The notes below the pieces were generated by a model. It was not told where the DNA came from and did no database searches. It was given only the letters and a program-made list of their open reading frames with translations. The position numbers and the translations under genes are program-made. Positions 1-6,203 of a DNA stretch of 12,711 nt are shown here, in pieces (within the stretch, counting starts at the first letter, position 1; every line of letters starts with the position of its first letter). This DNA is from Chloroflexota bacterium (GTDB taxonomy: Bacteria; Chloroflexota; Dehalococcoidia; Tepidiformales; Tepidiformaceae), in contig JAKALX010000024.1 in assembly GCA_021823905.1 (NCBI GenBank), positions 1 to 12,711 on the forward strand, written 5' to 3'.

Positions 1-1
1 G

Positions 2-430
2 CAGGACATGACGCGCGGTGTCCTTGGCCTGACCTGCACGCTCTACACGAAATCCTGGACGCTCATGGAATTCGATATGCAGCTGAACGCAAACACAAAC
101 TGGGGCACGGCTACACCGATCGGCGGGAGCCAGTACGACCTCCCGTCGACGATCCTCCACGAGATGGGCCATGCGGCGGGCCTCGGCCACCCGTGCGACC
201 TTGGACGGACGGGCCAGTGCACGGCCGCCGAGCGGGCGGCGGTGATGTTCCCGGCGATCAGCCGCGGTCAGATGAAGCGCACGCTCCAGCCAGACGACAT
301 CGCCGGCCTCAGGGCCCAGTACCCCGGCGGGACGGCGCCGCCAACCCCGGCGCCCACGCCCACCCCGGTCAGCCTCCCGCCGTTCACCCGCAGCTTCGAA
401 GTCTTCACCGTCGCCGTCGCACACGACTGA
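2..430 (+). CDS. matrixin-like zinc metalloprotease, C-terminal part (5' end outside window)
   Basis: The reading frame is open from base 2, so the start lies upstream. The visible 143 codons contain the metzincin zinc site HEMGHAAGLGH (codons from base 158), which matches HExxHxxGxxH, with three zinc-binding histidines and the catalytic glutamate. The Met-turn follows as AVMFPAI, and then the LQPDDIAGLRAQYPG segment that typically closes a matrixin (peptidase M10) catalytic domain. After the domain comes a short linker rich in proline and threonine (TAPPTPAPTPTP) and about 18 further residues. Such proteins are normally exported and cleave proteins outside the cell; the signal peptide and pro-region would be upstream and cannot be checked. 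The gene converges with the FmdB-type gene, with a large inverted repeat between them. The family assignment is firm; the substrate is unknown. Confidence 0.85.
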   Translation, partial: QDMTRGVLGLTCTLYTKSWTLMEFDMQLNANTNWGTATPIGGSQYDLPSTILHEMGHAAGLGHPCDLGRTGQCTAAERAAVMFPAISRGQMKRTLQPDDIAGLRAQYPGGTAPPTPAPTPTPVSLPPFTRSFEVFTVAVAHD

Positions 431-438
431 GCGCGCTC

Positions 439-549
439 GATTCACGATTCACGATTCACGATTTCCGATTCAAAGGCCGGCCGCGCTCCAGCGCGACGTC
501 CGAACCTCGCGAGGCTGAATCGTGAATCGGAAATCGTGAATCGTGAATT
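439..549. repeat. long inverted repeat of heptamer units between convergent genes
   Basis: The left arm (439-473) is five heptamers: GATTCAC three times, then GATTTCC and GATTCAA. The right arm (515-549) is the mirror set: CTGAATC, GTGAATC, GGAAATC, GTGAATC, GTGAATT. Bases 447-472 and 523-548 are perfect reverse complements over 26 bp, with 50 bases between. The spacer contains a small GC hairpin (482-495) and the palindrome CCTCGCGAGG (505-514). It fills the gap between the stop of the protease (430) and the stop of the convergent FmdB-type gene (551). It could act as a two-way transcription terminator, or be one copy of a dispersed repeat family. Confidence 0.85.
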
Positions 550-550
550 C

Positions 551-844
551 TCAGTGCGTGTGGCCGCCGGGGCCGTGGCTGTGGCCGTGGCCGCCGAAGT
601 CGTGCGAGTGGCCGCCGCCGAAGTCGTCGCCTCCCCCGCCGTCATCGCCGCCGCCATCTTCCCAGGGAGCCGGGCCATCGCCGATGCCCTCGGCCGCGAT
701 GCCGACGACCGCGAATCCCCCGATGACTTTCGCCGCCTGCTTCCCGCACGAGGGACAGGGAATGAGCTGGAGGACATCGGTCATCGGCATCCGCTTCTCG
801 GTCCGCGTGCCGCACGTTGTGCAGTGGTATTCGTAGAGTGCCAT
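551..844 (-). CDS. FmdB-family zinc-ribbon protein with Gly/His-rich tail
   Basis: This 97-residue protein starts MALYEYHCTTCG, the usual N terminus of the FmdB family, so the ATG at 844 is preferred over longer upstream readings. Cysteines 8, 11, 30 and 33 (HCTTCG and PCPSCG) form one zinc ribbon. From about residue 57 the chain turns low-complexity: acidic and glycine-rich (EDGGGDDGGGGDD), then a tail HSHDFGGHGHSHGPGGHTH with seven histidines in the last 19 residues. FmdB-type proteins are small, often annotated as regulators, and poorly characterised. The histidine tail suggests extra metal binding, which is an inference. It diverges from the flavin reductase gene and shares its promoter region. 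The family call is solid; the role is not known. Confidence 0.85.
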   Translation of the reverse strand: MALYEYHCTTCGTRTEKRMPMTDVLQLIPCPSCGKQAAKVIGGFAVVGIAAEGIGDGPAPWEDGGGDDGGGGDDFGGGHSHDFGGHGHSHGPGGHTH

Positions 845-889
845 GGAACGGATCGTCGGGCTCCCGCCGCCGCTGGTCAATGCCAGGAC

Positions 890-918
890 TTTATACTTGG
901 ACCAGGGCAGCACAACAA
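890..918 (-). promoter_or_regulatory. putative promoter of the FmdB-type gene
   Basis: On the minus strand there is TTGTTG (918-913), a 17-base spacer, then TATAAA (895-890). The -10 matches the consensus at 5 of 6 positions and the spacing is ideal; the -35 matches only its TTG. Transcription would start near 883, about 39 bases before the ATG at 844. Confidence 0.5.
892..897 (+). promoter_or_regulatory. putative -10 box of the flavin reductase gene
   Basis: TATACT on the plus strand matches the -10 consensus at 5 of 6 positions and lies 36 bases before the flavin reductase ATG. No good -35 is seen. It overlaps the minus-strand -10 (890-895), so the two divergent promoters would compete for RNA polymerase. 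Confidence 0.4.
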
Positions 919-933
919 TCGGGAGGGACAACC

Positions 934-1419
934 ATGAACGAACAGGCGGAAGCCGCCAAGAAGTCGGCGCTCCGTATGATCCCCTACGGCCTTTATGTTC
1001 TGGCCGCGACAGACGGAAACGAGATCGGCGCCGGCGCCGTCAACTGGGTGACCCAGACGTCGTTCTCGCCACCGCTCGTGGCGATGGGGGTGAAGAAGGA
1101 CAGCGGCCTCTACTCGGTCCTGAAGCAGAGTGGGCAGTTCGCGCTCTCCTTCCTTGAAAGCGGCCAGAAGGACATCGCCTTCAGCTTCTTCAAGCCGACG
1201 GCAGTCGACGGCGGCACGATCAACGGTCACCCGTTCGAAACGTTCGAAACCGGCGCGCCGGTGATCAGCGCGGCCCCGGCCTGGGTCGAGGGCCGCGTCA
1301 TCGCCGAGGTCGATCTCGGCGACCATAGTTGCGTGGTTGGCGAGGTCACGAATGCCGGGAACCGGCGCGACGCGAAGCCGCTCACGCTCGAGGAATGTGG
1401 CGTGAAGTACGGCGGCTAG
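934..1419 (+). CDS. flavin reductase-like, FMN-binding protein
   Basis: This 161-residue protein has the FMN-binding split-barrel pattern of the flavin reductase-like domain family. ALRMIPYGLYVLAATDG opens the barrel near residues 12-28. NWVTQTSFSPPLVAMGVKK (residues 37-55) is the conserved strand and phosphate-binding turn, and SGQFALSFL (66-74) follows. The ATG at 934 is chosen over a longer upstream reading because GGGAGG (921-926) stands 7 bases before it and the protein then begins where family members begin. Short members of this family move electrons from NAD(P)H to flavin, or sit next to rubredoxin or flavodiiron proteins in oxygen defence; no such partner is visible here. Its stop codon overlaps that of the convergent hotdog gene. 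Confidence 0.85.
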   Translation: MNEQAEAAKKSALRMIPYGLYVLAATDGNEIGAGAVNWVTQTSFSPPLVAMGVKKDSGLYSVLKQSGQFALSFLESGQKDIAFSFFKPTAVDGGTINGHPFETFETGAPVISAAPAWVEGRVIAEVDLGDHSCVVGEVTNAGNRRDAKPLTLEECGVKYGG

Positions 1420-2297
1420 GCGTCCGCTCGTCGCACCTCGTAAATCGACCGGTGCGCAGCGCGCAAGACGGGCCTGTTCCCGTTGGCGACAAGCAGCACG
1501 TCGAGGTCCACGAACCTGTGGCCCTTGCGCTCGAACAGCTCGGTCACGACGGCCCGCGTCTCGAGGGTGTCGCCGTCGTACAGGAGCCCAAAGTGGGTGA
1601 CCTCGCTCGAGACGTGGATCCACGGTCCCAGGCGCACGTGCTCGACGAGCACGGTGTTCGCCCGCCGCATGAGCCAGCCCGGGTGCGCGACAGCGCCAGG
1701 ACCGCGGTAGAGCTCCAGCTTCTCGCAGGCTTGATCGAGATAAACGAGGTGATCGTCCTGCCGGAACGTCTCCCTGAGCGTGCCCAGGACCGTTCCTACC
1801 GCCAGCGACCGTTCGTCAGCAGGCGGACGGTCGCTGCTTCGAGCGGCCGCCGCGACCGAATCAGCCGCGGGCGCCGCGGGAACGGGAAGCCGCAGCGAGG
1901 CGGTTCCTGTCGCGCAGAGCTCGCCCGAGGGATCGTGGACCGCTAGCTCGAACTCGACGGCGGCGTCCGAAACGAAGGTCACTTTCGCGGCTACCGTTGC
2001 CTCCTCGCCTTCGTACACCGGCTTGAGGAAGCGGGCCGACATCCGGCCGTGCTCGATCCAGGGGAGGCCGAGGGCCGCGGCAACCGGGTGCGTCATGTAG
2101 GCATGGACCATCACGCCGGGGACAAGCCCGCCGCGAAAGCCGTACTGCCGGGCGATTGCGTCGTCGTGGATCTTGTTCTCCGATTGGGCGGCGTCGTTGA
2201 ACGCCCGCACCACATAGGTGGGCAGCTCCTCGCCCTGGGCGAAGCGCGAGCTGAAGGCGCTAGTCACCGGGGCGATCCAGTTCGAATGGGCCGGCAT
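1416..2297 (-). CDS. double-hotdog MaoC-like dehydratase/thioesterase-fold protein
   Basis: A protein of 293 residues with two hotdog folds. The first (about 25-138) carries AQSENKIHDDAIARQYGFRG, which resembles the hydratase motif of MaoC-like proteins (His44 at the catalytic histidine position), followed by GLVPGVMVHAY at the central helix. A linker rich in alanine and serine (about 139-163) leads to the second hotdog (about 164-288). That domain lacks an obvious hydratase motif and is probably structural, as in other double-hotdog enzymes. Substrates would be acyl-CoA thioesters, but the chain type cannot be told. The ATG at 2297 has GAGG 9 bases upstream; a GTG at 2267 is an alternative. 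The gene overlaps the upstream small zinc-protein gene by 38 bases, so the two are probably co-transcribed. It converges with the flavin reductase gene. Confidence 0.8.
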   Translation of the reverse strand: MPAHSNWIAPVTSAFSSRFAQGEELPTYVVRAFNDAAQSENKIHDDAIARQYGFRGGLVPGVMVHAYMTHPVAAALGLPWIEHGRMSARFLKPVYEGEEATVAAKVTFVSDAAVEFELAVHDPSGELCATGTASLRLPVPAAPAADSVAAAARSSDRPPADERSLAVGTVLGTLRETFRQDDHLVYLDQACEKLELYRGPGAVAHPGWLMRRANTVLVEHVRLGPWIHVSSEVTHFGLLYDGDTLETRAVVTELFERKGHRFVDLDVLLVANGNRPVLRAAHRSIYEVRRADA

Positions 2298-2493
2298 GGC
2301 GCACGACCTCGCGGAACGGCTGGAACATCGTGTCGAAGCGCCGCACGTTTGCGGGCCGGTGAATCCCCTGGTGCTCGCAGGCCGAACCCACCGAGCAGCT
2401 GGCGCAACAATAGGCGCGCCCCGCCATCAGGTGCGGAGGCGTGGTGTAGGCCGCATTGCAGCGGACGCAGCGAGCGATCGAGTCGTCGGCCAT
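2260..2493 (-). CDS. small Cys-rich zinc-binding protein, metallothionein-like
   Basis: This 77-residue protein starts at an ATG with GGAGA 4-5 bases upstream (2498-2502). It has CVRC (Cys9, Cys12), then AYCCASC (Cys29, Cys30, Cys33), Cys39, and histidines 41 and 45. The segment GRAYCCASCSVGSACEH resembles the second half of prokaryotic metallothioneins (pattern G-x-x-YCC-x-x-C-x-x-G-x-x-C-x-H), but the protein has fewer cysteines than a classical SmtA. The C-terminal third (about 48-77) has no cysteines. I infer a zinc or other soft-metal binding protein, or a small zinc ribbon. Its 3' end overlaps the hotdog gene start, indicating an operon. A longer reading upstream is rejected because it runs antisense across the adenosyltransferase gene. 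Confidence in the ORF is good; function is uncertain. Confidence 0.7.
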   Translation of the reverse strand: MADDSIARCVRCNAAYTTPPHLMAGRAYCCASCSVGSACEHQGIHRPANVRRFDTMFQPFREVVRHAGPFELDRPGD

Positions 2494-2607
2494 GGCTTCT
2501 CCAGCGTCTTTCGTACGCCGTTCCCGGCGCAGGCACATTGTGCTCCGGTCCACGGGACGGAGAAAGACGGCTCGCGCCGCCGCCCTGGATCCGCCATGCT
2601 TGTTTTC

Positions 2608-3174
2608 ATGGTGCGCATCAACCGCGTCTACACCCGCACAGGCGACACTGGAACGACGGCCCTCGGCGGCGGCCAGCGCATCGCGAAGGACAGCCTCCGG
2701 ATCGAGGCGTATGGCACCGTCGACGAGCTCAACAGCGTGATCGGCGTCGCCGTCGCGTCCGGTCTGCACGAGTCGATGCAGCCGATGTTCTTCGTCATCC
2801 AACAGGTGCTCTTCAACCTCGGGTCCGACCTTTGCATCCTGGAAGAGGACAAGCAAAAGTGGCCAGTTCCCGGTGTGGAGGCGCGGCACGTCGAGCAGCT
2901 CGAAGGCTGGATCGACGGCTGGAACGCCGATCTGGAGCCCCTCAAGAGCTTCATCCTGCCTGGCGGGGATGTCGCCTCGGCGCAGCTTCACGTCGCTCGC
3001 ACCGTCTGCCGGAGGGCCGAGCGCCTTGTCATCGCGCTCTCACGGATCGAGCCGGTCAGCGCGCAGGTAGTGCCCTACCTGAACCGGCTCAGCGACCTGC
3101 TCTTCGTCGCAGCGCGCTACCAGGCAAAGCTCAGCGGCGCGGGCGACATCCTCTGGGACAGCCGGGGCTACTGA
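2608..3174 (+). CDS. PduO-type ATP:cob(I)alamin adenosyltransferase
   Basis: This enzyme transfers the adenosyl group of ATP to cob(I)alamin to make adenosylcobalamin, in the cytoplasm. Family marks are all present in 188 residues: YTRTGDTGTTALGGG (8-22, ATP-binding N terminus), AYGTVDELNS (35-43), NLGSDLCILEE (70-80), FILPGG (115-120), VARTVCRRAERLV (129-141, with the Arg and Glu of the active site) and YLNRLSDLLFVAAR (157-170). The ATG at 2608 gives the usual MVRINRVYTRTGD N terminus; an ATG four codons earlier (2596) is possible. Neither has a Shine-Dalgarno sequence. The product is needed by methylmalonyl-CoA mutase and similar enzymes, none of which is in the window. Its TGA stop abuts the stop of the convergent decarboxylase-family gene. 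Confidence 0.95.
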   Translation: MVRINRVYTRTGDTGTTALGGGQRIAKDSLRIEAYGTVDELNSVIGVAVASGLHESMQPMFFVIQQVLFNLGSDLCILEEDKQKWPVPGVEARHVEQLEGWIDGWNADLEPLKSFILPGGDVASAQLHVARTVCRRAERLVIALSRIEPVSAQVVPYLNRLSDLLFVAARYQAKLSGAGDILWDSRGY

Positions 3175-3981
3175 TCACGCCGGCGCGAGCGCTCCCGATT
3201 CCAGCCAGAGCGACAGGTCGTCCATCTTCGCGAACGCATGCGGCAGGAACCCGGCGCCCGGGATTGTGGCGACCACCTTCGCGCTGGTACGGGTTTCACC
3301 TTCGCTGAAGGTCGCGCCCAGCACGGAAACGACAGGGATGTCGATGACCGGATCGTGGGGCGAGTCCCGGAAGGTGATCGCACCCGCGCCTCGGGCCAGT
3401 CGATGCGTCTGCCCCCGATGCGTTACCTGGACGAGCTCGGGATCGTGCGCGAAACCAGCGCCGTCGGCCGAAGGCATGAACTTGACGTAGTAGTGGCGCG
3501 TTAAGCTCTCCCGCTGGACCGGCTGCGGCTCCTCGTCGAACGTCCCGCGAATGTCGATATAGGTGATTCCATGCCGCGAGACCGTTCCCCGCACGTGCGA
3601 CAGACGGGTCGTGTCGAGCGTCACCTCGGCCAGCTTCTTTGGCTCGGCGTAGAGCTCGCGCCCGAAGATGACCGCCGTGTCCGTGGTCATTGGCATGGTC
3701 ACGCAGAAGAGGCCGTCCTCACCATTGAAGCGGCACGCCAGGTTGAGCGAGGCGCCGTCGAACGGCCCGACGCAGTTCGAGGCGCCGGTCTGGAAGACCG
3801 CGATCGTCGCCAGCGGCTGCTCCGCCGGCTGGAGCGGCGCCGGCAGCAGCTCCGCGATCACCTCCCGGTCGGTCTCGAAGCTGACCGCGAGGGTGCGGGA
3901 GCGCAGAAACGCGGGCTCGGCCAGCGCACGCTGCAATCGGGCGATCTGCTCGGGCGTTTTCACATAGCGCGTACGGGGCAT
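3175..3981 (-). CDS. acetoacetate decarboxylase-family protein
   Basis: A 268-residue protein matching the acetoacetate decarboxylase fold family. The key mark is YAEPKKLAEV, which places the Schiff-base lysine at Lys115 with Lys116 next to it, the same arrangement as in Clostridium acetobutylicum Adc. The barrel strands around GASNCVGPFDGASLNLACRF (66-85) and LFCVTMPMTTDTAVIFGREL (91-110) also fit. At the GPF segment the usual acidic active-site pattern looks altered (FDGAS), so the reaction may not be acetoacetate decarboxylation; family members include aldolase- or dehydratase-like enzymes. The ATG at 3981 has a near-perfect ribosome site GGAGGTG (3992-3986), the best in the window. It lies 50 bases downstream of the epimerase-domain gene, probably in the same transcript. 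Confidence 0.85.
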   Translation of the reverse strand: MPRTRYVKTPEQIARLQRALAEPAFLRSRTLAVSFETDREVIAELLPAPLQPAEQPLATIAVFQTGASNCVGPFDGASLNLACRFNGEDGLFCVTMPMTTDTAVIFGRELYAEPKKLAEVTLDTTRLSHVRGTVSRHGITYIDIRGTFDEEPQPVQRESLTRHYYVKFMPSADGAGFAHDPELVQVTHRGQTHRLARGAGAITFRDSPHDPVIDIPVVSVLGATFSEGETRTSAKVVATIPGAGFLPHAFAKMDDLSLWLESGALAPA

Positions 3982-4031
3982 TCGTCACCTCCGCGCGCAG
4001 CTAAGCACAAACCGGGCGGGGTGCACAGGCC

Positions 4032-4808
4032 CTACCGCTTGAGGCGGACGATCGGCCCTTCGCTGAAGAGGCCGGCGACGCCAACCCCCAGCCGCTCGTG
4101 CACGCTGAGGGGGATGCCGAGATCAGCAAGGTAGAGCTCGCCGGCGTGGCCGCGCGCCTCGGCCTGCAGCACTCCCCGCTTCGGCAGATCCAGCATCAGC
4201 GTCGTGGCGGCGGAGATCGCCGGCGACGAGACCGCGCCGGTCGTCGCGTTGATCCCGGTGGGGACGTCGAGCGCGAGGATCGGCTTCCGCGAGGCGGCGG
4301 CCAGCTCGGTGGCCGCCGCGGGAATACCCAGCGGCGGACCTTCCAGGCCATAGCCGACGAGCGCGTCGATGATCAGCTCCGCTCTAGCCAGGTGATCCTC
4401 AACGGTGACCGCCGTGTTGTCCGCGTCACCGGGCTCGATGATCCCGCTCGCGCGGCAGATGGCGATTGCGCGCCGGACCGCGAAGCTGCTCTCGCTCTCG
4501 ACGTCGGCGAGCACCGGTTCGACCTGGAAGCCCCAGTTTGCCAGGTGGCGCGCCGCCGCCAGACCGGCGGCGCCCTTGTTGCCGCCGCCGGCAAGAATCA
4601 CGACAACCTGCCCGTGCCCGCGGCCGCCGAGCATCTGGAGCACCAGCTGGGCGCAGGCACGCCCGGCGTTTTCCGCGATCTGGAGGATGTCGAGGCCAAA
4701 GTCCTCCTGCGCCATGCGCTGGATCTCGCGCATCTGATTGGCCGTGACAGACGGCACGTCGGTCACCTTCCGCTGCGGGAACCCGCCCGGATCAGCCTTC
4801 ACGGCCAT
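4032..4808 (-). CDS. nnrE: NAD(P)H-hydrate epimerase domain protein (YjeF N-terminal type)
   Basis: A 258-residue protein with the YjeF N-terminal Rossmann-like fold, which epimerises damaged NAD(P)H hydrate so that it can be repaired. Marks in order: TANQMREIQRMAQ (22-34), ILQIAENAGRACAQ (41-54), VVVILAGGGNKGAAGLAAARHL (68-89), ELIIDALVGYGLEGPP (144-159, with Asp149) and ILALDVPTGINATTG (177-191). The signature normally reading NNGGDG is NKGAAG here, so the conserved Asp is missing. The ADP/ATP-dependent dehydratase domain that many bacteria fuse to it is absent. The ATG at 4808 has GGGAG 9 bases upstream; an in-frame TTG at 4856 is rejected because the purine-rich site directly touches it. 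A short upstream ORF overlaps this start. The family is clear; activity is uncertain given the motif change. Confidence 0.8.
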   Translation of the reverse strand: MAVKADPGGFPQRKVTDVPSVTANQMREIQRMAQEDFGLDILQIAENAGRACAQLVLQMLGGRGHGQVVVILAGGGNKGAAGLAAARHLANWGFQVEPVLADVESESSFAVRRAIAICRASGIIEPGDADNTAVTVEDHLARAELIIDALVGYGLEGPPLGIPAAATELAAASRKPILALDVPTGINATTGAVSSPAISAATTLMLDLPKRGVLQAEARGHAGELYLADLGIPLSVHERLGVGVAGLFSEGPIVRLKR

Positions 4809-4849
4809 CGGCAACCGCTCCCGGCGTCGTGGCTGTTCAAGACGCGCAT
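4799..4849 (-). CDS. possible 16-residue upstream ORF overlapping the epimerase start
   Basis: An ATG at 4849 stands 7 bases after a strong ribosome site GGGAGG (4862-4857) and opens MRVLNSHDAGSGCRWP, ending in TGA at 4799. It overlaps the first 10 bases of the epimerase gene in another frame. The strong site fits this ATG and not the epimerase start, so ribosomes may translate this peptide and re-initiate at 4808. It could equally be chance. Confidence 0.35.
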   Translation of the reverse strand: MRVLNSHDAGSGCRWP

Positions 4850-4912
4850 CCGACAACCTCCCTCACAGGCAACGTCCGGAAGTCTAGCGGCGATCCGGCC
4901 ATGGGTCACGGG

Positions 4913-5287
4913 TCAGTCTTCGTCGGGGAACGTGGCGGTGATTCGCGCCGAGATCCCACCGCGCGTGTTGAACTCGCCCGAAACCTGCGCCCACTTCGGC
5001 GCGATGGCCGCCACGATGTCGTCGAGGACCGTGTTGACCACGTCTTCGTAGAAAATGCCGCGGTTGCGAAAGCCGTTGAGGTAGTACTTGAAGCTTCGCA
5101 ACTCGATGCAGCGTTCGCCTGGAATATAGGTAACCGTGAGGGTTCCGAAATCAGGGAGTCCGGTCATCGGGCAGACGGAAGTGAACTCCGGAGCGGTGAA
5201 CTCGATCTCGTATTCGCGCCCGGGGAAGCGGTTCTCGAAGCTGTCGATGGTGCCGTCGGTCTTGTAGACGTTTTTCGATGTCGCCAT
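4913..5287 (-). CDS. queF: NADPH-dependent 7-cyano-7-deazaguanine reductase (preQ0 reductase), short type
   Basis: QueF reduces the nitrile of preQ0 to the aminomethyl group of preQ1 in queuosine biosynthesis, in the cytoplasm. At 124 residues this is the short one-domain form. The nucleophilic Cys39 sits in FTSVCPMTGLPDFGT with Asp46 seven residues later, the spacing of the catalytic pair in Bacillus subtilis QueF (Cys55/Asp62). The family motif RCIELRSFKYYLNGFRNRGI (59-78) follows, and Glu81 (FYED) fits the substrate-binding glutamate. The ATG at 5287 is chosen because the conserved sequence begins there; a longer reading adds about 58 arginine-rich residues with no family counterpart. It lies 38 bases downstream of the precursor transporter gene, so uptake and reduction of preQ0 are probably co-expressed. 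Confidence 0.95.
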   Translation of the reverse strand: MATSKNVYKTDGTIDSFENRFPGREYEIEFTAPEFTSVCPMTGLPDFGTLTVTYIPGERCIELRSFKYYLNGFRNRGIFYEDVVNTVLDDIVAAIAPKWAQVSGEFNTRGGISARITATFPDED

Positions 5288-5325
5288 GCGCCAAGCGTCC
5301 GCCCCGGCGCCACGATCGTGCAAGC

Positions 5326-6036
5326 TCATTCCCAGACGGCCACCGGGTTCAGGTGGGTCGTTCGGTCGTAGACGTCGATCCCCTCGGCGCGCTTCAACGC
5401 GATGACGACCGCGTAGGTCAGCGGCGTCGCGAGCACTTCGAACCCAACCTTGAACAGCCACTGCTTCCAGATCAGGGGCCAGAGATCGATTCCCTGCCTG
5501 CCGGCGAAGGCGATCGTGATGAAGATCAGCGAGTCGAGCCCTTCGCCCACGATCGTCGAGCCGATCGTGCGCGACCAGAGGAAGCGGCCGTCGGTCGCGA
5601 CCTTCATCCTGGCAAGGACCATTGAGTTGGCGAACTCGCCGGCGAGGAACGCCGTGAAGCTCGCGGCGAGGATCCGCCAGGTTTGTCCGAGGATGGCATC
5701 ATAGGCAGCCTGGTCCGTCCAGAACGGCGCGGAGGGAACGTGCTGGGCGGCAACAATTGCGCCCACGGCCAGTGCGTTCGCGAGAAACGCGGACCAGATG
5801 ACGCGGCGGGCAGCCGAATAGCCGTACACCTCGGTAAGGATGTCGCCGAAGATGTACGAGACCGGGAAGACGACCACGGCGGCAGGCAGGAAGAAATCCG
5901 GGATGGGGCCGGCGACGCCGCTGAAGTCGGCCAGCTTGACGGCGATGATGTTCGAAGCGATGAGCGCCCCGGTGAACAACGCGGCGACGAGCATGAGGAA
6001 GCGGGGCTGTGGCGGCAGCTTATCGTGCGAAGGCAT
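5326..6036 (-). CDS. yhhQ: queuosine precursor transporter, VUT/YhhQ family
   Basis: An inner-membrane protein of 236 residues with about six hydrophobic segments (near 13-33, 45-65, 80-98, 120-142, 160-180 and 192-215). Family marks are ASNIIAVKL (27-35), VVFPVSYIFGDILTEVYGYSA (55-75) and RTIGSTIVGEGLDSLIFITI (156-175), all typical of YhhQ-like carriers that import preQ0 or preQ1. The ATG at 6036 precedes the conserved region by about 10 residues; an upstream extension is arginine-rich and has no counterpart in the family. No clear Shine-Dalgarno sequence is seen. It is the first gene of a minus-strand run leading to queF, which strongly supports the substrate. No preQ1 riboswitch could be recognised in the leader. 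Confidence 0.9.
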   Translation of the reverse strand: MPSHDKLPPQPRFLMLVAALFTGALIASNIIAVKLADFSGVAGPIPDFFLPAAVVVFPVSYIFGDILTEVYGYSAARRVIWSAFLANALAVGAIVAAQHVPSAPFWTDQAAYDAILGQTWRILAASFTAFLAGEFANSMVLARMKVATDGRFLWSRTIGSTIVGEGLDSLIFITIAFAGRQGIDLWPLIWKQWLFKVGFEVLATPLTYAVVIALKRAEGIDVYDRTTHLNPVAVWE

Positions 6037-6203
6037 AGGCGGGAGTCTGCCGAGGCGGCGCTCGCCGCGCAAGCGCCGGGCGCCTGGACCCAGCCGGCGC
6101 CACTCCCGCCAGCGACTGGTAAACGGGCGGCCACATAATCGCGGAGCGAACGGCGCGCCAAACCGTCGCATCCCGAAGCTGGCCGTGACGATAACCGCCT
6201 CCC

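Noticed and set aside
2494..2991. N-terminal extension of the small zinc protein to 243 residues
   Set aside because: The extension is antisense to the adenosyltransferase gene and its composition is shadow-like; the ATG at 2493 has its own ribosome site.
2049..3308. A 419-residue plus-strand ORF
   Set aside because: It is a shadow across the hotdog, zinc-protein and adenosyltransferase genes, very rich in arginine, with no family features.
4809..4856. Longer epimerase protein starting at TTG 4856
   Set aside because: The purine-rich ribosome site directly touches the TTG, leaving no spacing, and the added 16 residues are not family-like; ATG 4808 has a suitable GGGAG.
6037..6203. preQ1 riboswitch in the leader of the transporter-queF transcript
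   Set aside because: I looked for the short preQ1-I type (stem plus A-rich tail) and for other preQ1 classes and saw no A-rich tail or matching stem; the region is plain GC-rich sequence.
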